Below, piece by piece: positions 56,344 to 64,000 of a DNA stretch of 64,000 nt. A program made the translations under genes and the position numbers. The notes under the pieces were generated by a model, which saw only the letters and a list, made by a program, of their open reading frames with translations, did no database searches and was not told the DNA's origin. Positions within the stretch are counted from its first letter, which is position 1, and the number at the start of each line of letters is the position of its first letter. This DNA comes from Thermopetrobacter sp. TC1 (GTDB lineage Bacteria > Pseudomonadota > Alphaproteobacteria > Rhizobiales > Aestuariivirgaceae), in NCBI RefSeq assembly GCF_000746275.1, contig NZ_JQKX01000020.1, positions 62,001 through 126,000 on the forward strand, written 5' to 3'.

Positions 56344-56649
56344 ATGCTCGCGCGCATCTACAGACCATCGAAGAACGCCATGCAGTCCGGCAGGGCGCGC
56401 AGCGAGACCTGGGTGCTGGAATTTGAGCCGGAGGCCCCTTATGGCCGCGATCCCTTGATGGGCTGGACGACCATGCGTGATGTGCGCCGGCAGATTTCCT
56501 TGCGCTTTCCCAGCCGTGAGGCGGCGGAAGCCTATGCCCAGGCGCATGGCATTCCCTATCGCGTTCTGCCCGAACATGCGCCCAGGCCGAAGCACAAGGC
56601 CTATGCCGACAATTTCCGCTTCGGCCGCAAGCGCAACTGGACGCACTAG
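56344..56649 (+). CDS. ETC complex I subunit conserved region protein (NDUFS4-like)
   Basis: 101 residues. It starts ARIYRPSKNAMQSGRA and has WVLEFEPEAP, PLMGWTTMRDVRRQ and YADNFRFGRKRNWTH, all signature stretches of the NDUFS4/AQDQ 18-kDa complex I subunit. In mitochondria and alphaproteobacteria this accessory subunit stabilises NADH:quinone oxidoreductase. GAAGGA precedes the ATG. It sits between two tRNA genes and has no nuo neighbour. Confidence 0.92.
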   Translation: MLARIYRPSKNAMQSGRARSETWVLEFEPEAPYGRDPLMGWTTMRDVRRQISLRFPSREAAEAYAQAHGIPYRVLPEHAPRPKHKAYADNFRFGRKRNWTH

Positions 56650-56769
56650 GAGCTTTTATGTCACCTTGAACAGCGCGTCCAAGGAGAATGGATGCACCCC
56701 AGATCGCCACGCAGGAGGCGGAAGATAAGGGACAAGGCCGGATCCACAAGCCAGGCGCCGCCCATATAC

Positions 56770-56846
<77 letters not shown>

Positions 56847-57122
56847 ATGAATTCAATGACTTAGGTGGAGCGCTCTCCATTATCAACAACCTGGTTTACA
56901 GCTTGGTTTACAGAATTTGTACCCTGACCGTTCTGCTACTCAAAACTCAGCTCCATTCCGAACAGCATTTCGGATGGGAGAAGTGCAAACCGTAATGTTG
57001 TGCTACGGATGTGCAAAAGCTATCATTTCACAATGGAAAACGGCTCATGATTGCAAAGCGTTTATCGGGCCTTGGACCGAAAAGGAGAGTCTGAAACAGG
57101 TGCTGATTGGGGTGGTGATTAG

Positions 57123-57336
57123 GGAGCGCTGGGCGTCTGGCGGAAGCTGACCGGTGATCTCGAGCAGGACAGCCTGATGCTCGACGAGTGGTTCCGGAAG
57201 TGCCCCCCTGTCGGCGCAGGGCTCCGAGTTTAACACGATCTATGTGAATGGCTCCAACAACTTGCCCAATCTGCGGCAGGCGGAAGACACTTGGAAGGCC
57301 CGCCTGATCAAGGAAGCTTTCCATCAAGCGATGTAA
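57123..57336 (+). pseudogene. Remnant of a DNA methyltransferase (type III Mod-like) C-terminus, frameshifted
   Basis: Two adjacent frames give pieces of one protein: [20 protein letters not shown] in frame 3, then [19 protein letters not shown] with [17 protein letters not shown] in frame 1. The NTIYVNGxNNLPNL and TWKxRLIEExFHxLM pattern resembles the C-terminus of type III Mod adenine methyltransferases, from memory. The frames would join if one C were removed from the C6 run at 57203-57208. The catalytic part is missing upstream, where a stop closes the frame. Confidence 0.55.
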
Positions 57337-57355
57337 GACGTGGAGGGCTGGTAGC

Positions 57356-57919
57356 GTGGAGTGGCTGGATAAAATACCAAATGGAATTTGGAATATCTTA
57401 GCAGGCTTGATCGGTTGGTTCAGCAAAACCATATTCGATGCGTGGCAGAAATCCCGCCGGCCGTTCAAGCAGGACAAAGAGCGATATGAGGCGGTGATAA
57501 ATGCGATAGATCCTGTGTATCTGCACTACTTTCGGGAAGCCCCATTGAATTCAATTGAAAGTCGAGCCACCGATAGCTTGCATAATGCTTTCTATGTTCT
57601 CTCTTCAATTCGTAAGAGAAAGCCGAAGTATCTACACAAAAAACTCGATACGCTTGAAAGCGAACTTTTCGACGCATTGGCAGATGTCGTGTATTTTTTA
57701 TCTATGAATCTGTTTCCTCATCGAATGCGCGGAGATATTTATACTATGTATTGGGATAATTTTGATGAATTGAACAGAAAGCATCGCGAACAATTTCAAA
57801 AAATAAAGAATGAGTTGATGAGAAAGATCGATCGTTTAATTGCCGCTTTTGAGGCTTTTCGTGATGAAGGTAACCGATTGTTTGCAGAGAAGCTTGTGAA
57901 AGAAAATTCCGATAGCTAA
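57356..57919 (+). CDS. AT-rich hypothetical protein with N-terminal hydrophobic segment
   Basis: 187 residues from a GTG start with GGAGGG upstream. The N-terminus (WNILAGLIGWFSKTIFDAW) is a short amphipathic or membrane helix. The rest is helical and charged, with coiled-coil-like stretches (LNRKHREQFQKIKNELMRKIDRL). Base composition is much lower in GC than the housekeeping genes around it. No family recognised. It lies between the Mod remnant and a transposase fragment, in the scar following tRNA-Arg. Confidence 0.6.
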   Translation: MEWLDKIPNGIWNILAGLIGWFSKTIFDAWQKSRRPFKQDKERYEAVINAIDPVYLHYFREAPLNSIESRATDSLHNAFYVLSSIRKRKPKYLHKKLDTLESELFDALADVVYFLSMNLFPHRMRGDIYTMYWDNFDELNRKHREQFQKIKNELMRKIDRLIAAFEAFRDEGNRLFAEKLVKENSDS

Positions 57920-57949
57920 AGCCAATAAAATAAAAAGAAACAGAAATAG

Positions 57950-58441
57950 CTCCATCATTCGGGCCCACCAGCATTCGGCGGGGGCAAAAAAGGGGGCGCG
58001 GAAGACGAAGCCATCGGCCGTTCACACGGCGGATTGACGACCAAGATCCATGTGGTCACCAATGCGAAGGGACCGCCCCTCGTCATCAAGGCCACGCCCG
58101 GGCAATATGCAGACGTCAGCATGGCGCCGGTTCTGATCGAGGCTCTGCTGGAAAATTGTCATGTGGTGGCGGACAAAGACTATGACGCCGACACAGTAAT
58201 CTTGCACATCACAGAGCGGGGCGGCACGGCCTATATCCCTTCCCGACGGCATCGCAAAAATCAAAGCAGCGTGCCCCGCCATATCTATCGGCTCCGCAAT
58301 GCCGTTGAGAGATTCTTCAATCGGATCAAGCACTACCGCCGCATCGCCACGCGCTATGACAAGCTCGTCAGAAACTATCTCGCCGCCATAACCATCACTT
58401 CCATCAGGCTCTGGTTGAGGGAGGTGAGTGGATGTTTATGA
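57950..58441 (+). pseudogene. IS5-family (IS427-like) transposase fragment
   Basis: About 160 codons open without an in-frame ATG start. EDEAIGRSHGGLTTKIHVVTN, the Asp in VVADKDYDAD, and FFNRIKHYRRIATRYDK correspond to the C-terminal half of DDE transposases of the IS5 group. The N-terminal half is missing; a stop codon closes the frame at 57947. No clear terminal inverted repeats were seen. It is a dead fragment of an insertion sequence. Confidence 0.8.
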
Positions 58442-58499
58442 GTCCCGCCCTAAATCGGGGCCGGAGTTTTATCCGGCCCCGAGTATTTTTCATCATTGT

Positions 58500-61400
58500 T
58501 TAATCGTTGTCCGGCCCCACCGGATAGTTCGGATGATGCGGTTCGGGCTGCGGATGATGCGGCGGCTCCGGTGTAACAAGCGGTATCTGCATGCAGCCAT
58601 GTTTCACCGGAATGGTTCCCGGCGGACACTGCGGCCGACGCGGCTTGGGCGGCCTGTGGCGGATGGGAACGCAGCGTCCGTGAGAAAGCCGGGTTCCGCG
58701 CGGGCAATGGGGCTTGCGCGGCGGTTTCGGGCGCGTGCGCACCGGACGGGCACACCAGTAGGCCACGCCGTTGCGCCGCACCAGCCTGCCCCGCCAGCCG
58801 CGCGGAATGGCTTTGCGGCTTGCAAAACGCCGCTCGCCGCGCGCGCAGGAGGGCACCGGCCGCCGCGGCCCGGGCCGGGCGCACCAGAGCACCTGACCTC
58901 CGCGGCTCACCCTTCTCACCCGCCAGCCCGGCGGCACCGCCCGCCGTGAGGCAAAGGGGCGCTCGCCGCGTCCGCAGGCGATGGACGCAGGCCGCCGCGG
59001 CCCGGGCCGGGCGCACCACAGCGTGCGGCCCCGGCGCGTGCGCACCGGGCGCACCAGCCAGCCGGCCGGTGCATCAGCGCGGGTGCGATAGGCCTTCTCG
59101 CCCGGGGCACACCCCTGCCCCGTCGGTGGCTGCGGCGGCTGCGGAGCCGGCTGTGCACAGATGATCTGACGCGTGCCCGTGCCAATCCGCTGCACCCGCC
59201 AGCCCGGCGGCACCTGATTGATCGAGGGATAAAGCCACCAGCCGTTCGGACAGGTAATCGGCTTCACCGGCGGCGGTGGTGGCGGCGGAGGCGGCGGTGG
59301 CGCCTTGCGGCCACAGACGATCTGCCGCCCGTTGCGGGTGATCACCTGCCGCTGCCAGCCCGGAGGCGCAATCCAGCCCGGCGCCTGCCGCAACCAGCCG
59401 GGCGGGCATTGCGGCAGCACGATCGGCGGGCCGGCCTTGGGCGAGACCACCGGCGCACACGCCCGGTTGTTGCCGTTGATATCCGGATCAGCAGCATGCT
59501 CCGGCATGCCCAGCCGGGCGCAATTGCGCTGTCCTGCGGGCGCCCCCGCCGGCACGAAGATGGAAACCTCCACCCACGCCATGGCACCCGGGGCCAGGGT
59601 CGTTCCCGGTAGCAGGCAGTCCACCTGCCCGCCCGCTGTCGTGCAGGTCCAGGCGGGGCTGGAGGCACTGGCCACACCGATGAAGGTGCTGCCGGCCGGC
59701 AGGATGTCATTGACGTGCAGCGTACCGGTGAAGGCAGCGTTTCCGGCGTTGAGAACATCCAGCCAGTAATTGCACACAGCACCGCCGGGTGCGGGCACAC
59801 AGGCCCGAAGCGTCTTGTGCATCTCCAGATCCGGCCCCGGCGGATAGGCCCAGCCGCAATCGTCATTGTTGCCGGCCGGATCGGCAGGCACGGTGATCGT
59901 GGCGCAGTTGCGCACGATCAGCCCGGGGAAGGCCGCCAGCCGGCGCACGGTGAGCAGCAGGGTCACGCTCGCGCCCGGCGCCAGGGAGACGGAGGCATTG
60001 CTGGCGCAGGAGATGGGCGTGCCCGTGCCGCCCGGCTGTCCGCAGCTCCAGCCGATGGACCCGCCGGGAGGCGGCACATACTGCACATTGGGTGGCACCG
60101 TATCGCTCAAGATGAGCGTTCCGGCAAAAGCGACGCCTGAGACGTTGGTGATGGCAATGCGGAAGGTGCACAGCAGATCGCCGGGATTGGCCGGATCGGG
60201 CGTGCACATGGTGTCATCTTTCTGGATGCGCAAATCCGGCGTCGTGGGCCACCATGGCGGCGGTGCCCATCCCGGCGGCGGCAGCCAGTCGATGATCACG
60301 TCCCATCCCGGCCAGCTCTCGGCGCGGTCATAGCGGCCGGCATCATCGGTGCACCAGCGATAGATTTCCACATCGCCAACCACCCCGGCCCGGCCGGGAT
60401 CGCCGAACTGTCCATCATAGTCCACATAGAGCGCCGCCCAGGGCGGTTGATTGCGCGGCAGGGTCAGGCGCGAATCCATGCCCTGCAGGCCGTGCACCTC
60501 CAGCGCCCCGTCAATGGACAGCGTGGCGGCCAGCGCCGGATCGTTGCGCAGATCATCGCCGGTCATCCACAGCATGCCGCCGCAGGACAGGCCAATGCCG
60601 CCGGCGGCATTGCGGTTGTTCCCGGCAAAGCCCACGGCATATTCCTCCGCCGGCAGACGCCAGCCGCCGCGGCCATCAGGCCGATAGAGCAGAACGCGGG
60701 CATTGCCGCCCTGATGCAGACGGTTGAAGGCGGGATCGCCCAAAACAGCACCCCGCTGAGCGAGAATCATCTCACCCCGAGGCGTGAACAGAATGTCGGT
60801 CACCGGCTGCCCGCCCGGCACCTGTGCGATCTCAACCCGGGCGTCAGTGGCAAAATCACCGGTGTTGGTGATTCCCACCGACCAGATCTGCGGCCCGTCC
60901 TCAACGCTGTAATAGAGCCGGCCGTTGTAATAGGCCAGCGCCCAGATGCGCCGCCTCACATCGGTAAAGCCCCAGGTGGCGGGGTTGGCGGGGTCAAAGG
61001 TGGCCTGCGTGATGTCAGCGGTGACACCATCATCGGCCACGGCAGGCAGCCCGGCCACGGGCCGCCCGTTCTGGCCATGATCGTAACTGCCGAGGATATT
61101 GCCCGCGAGATCCACTCGCCAGATGAGGCCGCTGTCGAGATCGCTGGCATAGAGCTGATAGTGGGCGGGATCAAAGGCGACATCGCCAATCCCCGGCCCG
61201 GAATTGTTCAGGGTAAGCAGCGGCGTGGCCTGCCCGGTGCGGCCATCGATCTTCCAGATGGTGCCGGGCCCGCCGCCGGGGCCGAAAAGACCGTCCATGA
61301 AACGGGCCTGTGCCTGCCCCGCGGTGAGAACATCCGGCTGGCCATCGCCATTGGCGTCAGGGCCGACAATGGGCAGTCCATAGAGAGACGTGGCGCCGGC

Positions 61401-61769
61401 ATAGATATTGGGCGGGTCGGCATTGTCCAAAGTCAGGCCGAAAACCTGACCAATGGCCGATGCCGGAACGGACAAGCGAACCGGCGGTGTGATCACCTGC
61501 CCGCGCGGCAAAGGCAATCCGTTGAGATTGAAAATCCGCAGCGAGGCCCCGTTCACGTCGATGTAGGCAGCCCCGTTCTGCACCACCGAGCCGGAAAAGC
61601 CGCTGACAACGGCATCACCGGAAAAGATCACCGGCCCCGCTGTCTGGGCCTGTGCCCGGCCCTCAAAGCCCCGCACAAGAGCCACAGTCACAAAGAGGAG
61701 AAACAGAAAAACAGCCGTGGCTTTATCAACTTGCCGCAGTCCTGACGGGGGCAAAAGCGACATGGACAT
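58500..61769 (-). CDS. Large secreted DUF11-containing surface protein with Cys-rich C-terminal repeats
   Basis: 1089 residues. The signal segment (FLFLLFVTVALVRGFEGRAQAQT) is cleaved near residue 43. The first 500 residues resemble a beta-propeller (repeats such as GDVAFDPAHYQLYASDLDSG and WALAYYNGRLYYSVEDG). Two DUF11-type beta domains follow: PDLRIQKDDTMC to CATITVPAD, and PDLEMHKTLRAC to NCARLGMPEHA. The C-terminal 300 residues contain five repeats of about 37-40 residues with pattern C-x2-G, PPGW and WCA, then two short C-x2-G units and a Pro/His-rich tail. AGGAGG lies five bases before the ATG. A polyproline stretch separates two repeats. Confidence 0.85.
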   Translation of the reverse strand: MSMSLLPPSGLRQVDKATAVFLFLLFVTVALVRGFEGRAQAQTAGPVIFSGDAVVSGFSGSVVQNGAAYIDVNGASLRIFNLNGLPLPRGQVITPPVRLSVPASAIGQVFGLTLDNADPPNIYAGATSLYGLPIVGPDANGDGQPDVLTAGQAQARFMDGLFGPGGGPGTIWKIDGRTGQATPLLTLNNSGPGIGDVAFDPAHYQLYASDLDSGLIWRVDLAGNILGSYDHGQNGRPVAGLPAVADDGVTADITQATFDPANPATWGFTDVRRRIWALAYYNGRLYYSVEDGPQIWSVGITNTGDFATDARVEIAQVPGGQPVTDILFTPRGEMILAQRGAVLGDPAFNRLHQGGNARVLLYRPDGRGGWRLPAEEYAVGFAGNNRNAAGGIGLSCGGMLWMTGDDLRNDPALAATLSIDGALEVHGLQGMDSRLTLPRNQPPWAALYVDYDGQFGDPGRAGVVGDVEIYRWCTDDAGRYDRAESWPGWDVIIDWLPPPGWAPPPWWPTTPDLRIQKDDTMCTPDPANPGDLLCTFRIAITNVSGVAFAGTLILSDTVPPNVQYVPPPGGSIGWSCGQPGGTGTPISCASNASVSLAPGASVTLLLTVRRLAAFPGLIVRNCATITVPADPAGNNDDCGWAYPPGPDLEMHKTLRACVPAPGGAVCNYWLDVLNAGNAAFTGTLHVNDILPAGSTFIGVASASSPAWTCTTAGGQVDCLLPGTTLAPGAMAWVEVSIFVPAGAPAGQRNCARLGMPEHAADPDINGNNRACAPVVSPKAGPPIVLPQCPPGWLRQAPGWIAPPGWQRQVITRNGRQIVCGRKAPPPPPPPPPPPVKPITCPNGWWLYPSINQVPPGWRVQRIGTGTRQIICAQPAPQPPQPPTGQGCAPGEKAYRTRADAPAGWLVRPVRTRRGRTLWCARPGPRRPASIACGRGERPFASRRAVPPGWRVRRVSRGGQVLWCARPGPRRPVPSCARGERRFASRKAIPRGWRGRLVRRNGVAYWCARPVRTRPKPPRKPHCPRGTRLSHGRCVPIRHRPPKPRRPQCPPGTIPVKHGCMQIPLVTPEPPHHPQPEPHHPNYPVGPDND

Positions 61770-61897
61770 GACCACCTCCTGATCCCTTGGTGGCCGACAT
61801 ACAAGCCCCCGGAATTGCATGCCGTTTCACGATGGGAACCGAATCCGGGAAAGGGATCGGTTTGTAAGCATTCCATCACAACACATGACCAGGAGTT

Positions 61898-61911
61898 TTG
61901 ATGTGAATCAC
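61898..61911. promoter_or_regulatory. FNR/FixK-type box
   Basis: TTGAT-GTGA-ATCAC matches the FNR/FixK consensus TTGAT-N4-ATCAA at 9 of 10 positions and lies inside a longer palindrome (GATGTGA-A-TCACATC). It is 129 bases upstream of the DUF11 gene start and 167 upstream of the GDCCVxC gene, in the 308-base divergent gap 61770-62077. A CRP-type reading (TGTGA...TCACA) is less good because the half-sites are too close. Confidence 0.5.
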
Positions 61912-62077
61912 ATCGCAATCCGCTTTACGACCAATGGATGATGCCGAGTATCCCCAAGCCGGACGTGCACCGAGGCGAAATGAGTGCTCAAGAAAAGGTG
62001 CATGGCTTGCCTGGGCCATTCATGCGAAACTGAGGCTCATGAAGAGTTTGTCATGAGTTTCAGGAAGGAATCAGGCC

Positions 62078-62326
62078 ATGCCGGCAGAATTCACGCCCGT
62101 TCTTCACTCCACCATCACCTGCCCGCATTGTGGCCACAAGAAAACCGAGACAATGCCCACGGACGCCTGTCAGTGGTTCTATGAATGCACAGGCTGCGGC
62201 GTTCTTCTGAAACCGAAGGAGGGAGACTGCTGCGTCTTCTGTTCCTATGGCGATGTCCCCTGCCCGCCCGTTCAGGAAGCGCGCAAGAAAGGCAATGACG
62301 AAAACGCCAGCTGTTGCGGAAGCTAA
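62078..62326 (+). CDS. GDCCVxC domain-containing small Cys-rich protein
   Basis: 82 residues with ten cysteines. It has a CPHCGHKK zinc-ribbon-like pair, the CTGCGVLLKP pair, the defining GDCCVFCSYG and a final CPP. Some relatives carry selenocysteine in this motif; here all positions are ordinary TGC or TGT codons. The C-terminal ASCCGS adds a further pair. Function is not established, though redox or metal handling is suggested by the cysteines. Convergent with the GlpX-like gene. The FNR-type box upstream suggests oxygen-responsive expression. Confidence 0.8.
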   Translation: MPAEFTPVLHSTITCPHCGHKKTETMPTDACQWFYECTGCGVLLKPKEGDCCVFCSYGDVPCPPVQEARKKGNDENASCCGS

Positions 62327-62343
62327 GCGCCGTAAAGCAAGGA

Positions 62344-63318
62344 CTATAAAACGGTGTTGCACAGCTCGCCGTTGTCATCGATGCGGCGCCGGGCGCGCGA
62401 CCAGCGAACCGTCCGTGTTTTTGCCCGCATGGAGACGGAATGGGTGGAGATATAACCGGGGCGCACGCGCACGCCACGCAGCAGTGAGCCGTCGGTGATG
62501 CCGGTGGCGGCGAAAATGACGTCTCCGCGCACCATGTCCTTCAGCGTGAGCTTGGCATCGGGATGATCAATGCCCGCCGCCTCGATCGCGCGGGCATCCT
62601 CCCGGGAGCGCACGACAAAACGCGCCTGCATCTGCCCGCCGATGCAGGCAAGCGCCGCCGCGGCCAGAACCCCTTCCGGCGCGCCGCCCGATCCCATGTA
62701 GATGTCAATGCCGGTCTCTTCCGGATCGGTCACGTGAATGATGCCGGCAATGTCACCGTCAGAAATCAGCCGGATCGCCGCGCCTGCCTCGCGCACCTCA
62801 TCGATGAGGCGCATGTGCCGCGGCCGGTCAAGAATGCAGACGGTGATCTCGGAAACCGGCACGCCCTTGGCCTCGGCCAGCCGCTTGAGGTTCTCCGCCG
62901 GTGGCAGATCAAGATCCACGAGATCCTCCGGATAGTCGCCGCCGATGGCGATCTTGTCCATGTAACAGCGCGGCGCCTTTAATAGTGTGCCCCGCTCCGC
63001 CACCGCCGCCACAGAGAGGGCATCGGCCAGATCCTTCACCGCCAGGGTCGCTCCTTCCAGGGGCGCGGCGGCGATATCCACCGGCATGCCGCCCTGCCCC
63101 AGCTTCTCGCCCAGCCACAGATGCGACACCGCGTTGCGGTCGCCCTCGCCGACCACGACCTCGCCGTCAATGTCCAGCCTGTTGAGGGCATCGTGCATGG
63201 CCTCAACCGCCGCCTTCATCGCCGCGCGTTCATCACCACGGCCCCGGTGTTTGGCCACGGCAATGGCGGTGGCTTCCGTCACGCGGGCGATCTCGATGGT
63301 CAGGGTGCGATTGAGCAT
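62344..63318 (-). CDS. glpX: GlpX-like class II fructose-1,6-bisphosphatase, active-site variant
   Basis: 324 residues, class II FBPase fold. It opens TIEIARVTEATAIAVAKHRGRGD and has GEVVVGEGD, YMGSGGAPEGVLAAAAL and ISTHSVSMR, all GlpX marks. The metal-binding loop that is normally DIAVDPLEGTT reads DIAAAPLEGAT, so the Asp equivalent to E. coli Asp85 is Ala, and the following Thr pair is altered. GEGERDEAPML is also changed to GEGDRNAVSHL. Catalysis may be reduced or altered. It lies 95 bases downstream of the homoserine dehydrogenase gene on the same strand, a common alphaproteobacterial order. Confidence 0.85.
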   Translation of the reverse strand: MLNRTLTIEIARVTEATAIAVAKHRGRGDERAAMKAAVEAMHDALNRLDIDGEVVVGEGDRNAVSHLWLGEKLGQGGMPVDIAAAPLEGATLAVKDLADALSVAAVAERGTLLKAPRCYMDKIAIGGDYPEDLVDLDLPPAENLKRLAEAKGVPVSEITVCILDRPRHMRLIDEVREAGAAIRLISDGDIAGIIHVTDPEETGIDIYMGSGGAPEGVLAAAALACIGGQMQARFVVRSREDARAIEAAGIDHPDAKLTLKDMVRGDVIFAATGITDGSLLRGVRVRPGYISTHSVSMRAKTRTVRWSRARRRIDDNGELCNTVL

Positions 63319-63413
63319 CTTCTGCTGGGCTCCCTAGCTTTAAGGTCGTATCCTTTCAGATTTCCCTTGCCAGCTGCCTTTGCATGCGGCATGCGAACGC
63401 CGCGCCCTGCTTG

Positions 63414-64000
63414 CTAGAGGCGCTCGATGCGAATCATGCGCGGTTTACCGGCGCATAAGCCTTCCTTCTCGATGCGCTCCATGGCGGTGCGCATGGCCTG
63501 TTCGGTCGTGTCATGGGTGATGAGAATGAAGGGCGCGGTCTCCCGCGTCTCGCCTTTCGCTTCTCCGGCCCCGGGCATGAAGCGGGCAATGCCCGGGCCC
63601 TTCTGCACGATGCTCTCGATGGAAATTTTGGCATCGGCGAACACGCGCGCGATCTTGGCCATCTCGCCCGGGCGGTCATAAAGCTCCATGGCCACGTAAT
63701 AGCCGCCCTCATGCGCCCGCATGCGCGCTCGCTTCAGGGGTGTGAGCTGTTCGGCCGGGATACCAAGCGGCGGCAGCACGATGCCACGGGCGATATCCAC
63801 AATATCGGACACCACGGCCGAAGCGGTCGGATGCGCCCCCGCGCCACGGCCGGAGAGCATCACGTCATCCACGAAATCGCCCCGCACCTCCACCGCGTTG
63901 AACACGCCGGAAATCTCGGCGATGGGCGAGCCGATGGGCACCAGCGTGGGATGTACCCGCTGTTCGATGCCCTCGCCGGTATCCACGGTAATGCCAAGCA
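63414..64000 (-). CDS. hom: Homoserine dehydrogenase, C-terminal part (partial)
   Basis: The frame runs off the right edge. The visible 195 residues contain the end of the catalytic domain (GRGAGAHPTASAVVSDIVDIARG, where the Lys-adjacent glycine loop sits) and a C-terminal ACT domain (YYVAMELYDRPGEMAKIARVFADAKISIESI), which binds threonine for feedback control. The enzyme makes homoserine from aspartate semialdehyde. The presence of the ACT domain marks the regulated bacterial form. Probably co-transcribed with the GlpX-like gene downstream. Confidence 0.93.
   Translation of the reverse strand, partial: LGITVDTGEGIEQRVHPTLVPIGSPIAEISGVFNAVEVRGDFVDDVMLSGRGAGAHPTASAVVSDIVDIARGIVLPPLGIPAEQLTPLKRARMRAHEGGYYVAMELYDRPGEMAKIARVFADAKISIESIVQKGPGIARFMPGAGEAKGETRETAPFILITHDTTEQAMRTAMERIEKEGLCAGKPRMIRIERL

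Overview
The window looks like a piece of alphaproteobacterial chromosome that spans the replication terminus. GC content is high. Alphaproteobacterial markers include the general L-amino acid transporter operon aapJQMP, RNase E with an acidic insertion in its N-terminal region, a PurF lacking the iron-sulfur ligands of the Bacillus-type enzyme, TrmFO, a SecG-PyrG pair, and two small proteins related to the mitochondrial complex I subunits NDUFS6 and NDUFS4. I cannot name the genus.

Layout. 1-3.6 kb: end of a propionyl-CoA carboxylase alpha subunit, acylphosphatase, a Tyr-rich secreted protein, recJ. 3.7-4.3 kb: one AT-rich orphan gene. 4.4-15.3 kb: rne, a cell-wall amidase, hisI, secG, pyrG and a large MscS-family channel. 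15.3-17.4 kb: DUF1638 protein with a corrinoid protein, and a small unknown. 17.4-26.3 kb: an unknown one-TM protein, cvpA-purF-SDR, a BKACE-family enzyme, an NDUFS6-like zinc protein, CreA, and a cystathionine beta-lyase. 26.8-31.7 kb: aapJQMP. 31.7-39.6 kb: trmFO, an LprI-like protein, a D,D-carboxypeptidase with a SPOR domain, clpS-clpA. 40.4-46.9 kb: metG-tatD-MBL hydrolase, a Ni/Co transporter-like protein, a methyltransferase, then the PEP synthase regulator followed by ppsA (to 49.3 kb). 49.4-50.9 kb: a KaiC-like ATPase overlapping a helix-turn-helix partner. 51.6-56 kb: glmS, glmU, a PilZ protein. 56.2-58.4 kb: tRNA-Pro, NDUFS4-like protein, tRNA-Arg and a scar of mobile DNA (Mod remnant, AT-rich gene, transposase fragment). 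58.5-64 kb: a DUF11 surface protein, a GDCCVxC protein, a GlpX-like phosphatase and the end of homoserine dehydrogenase.

The most notable observation is at 50909-50936. There a 28-bp sequence has the 11-6-11 architecture of a XerC/XerD dif site. Motifs of the form GGGNAGGG (the E. coli KOPS that guide FtsK to dif) lie almost all on the + strand to the left of it and all on the - strand to the right. Gene orientation switches from mostly + to mostly - at the same place. The KaiC-like pair ends 25 bp from this candidate dif, and several dispersed intergenic repeat families cluster around it.
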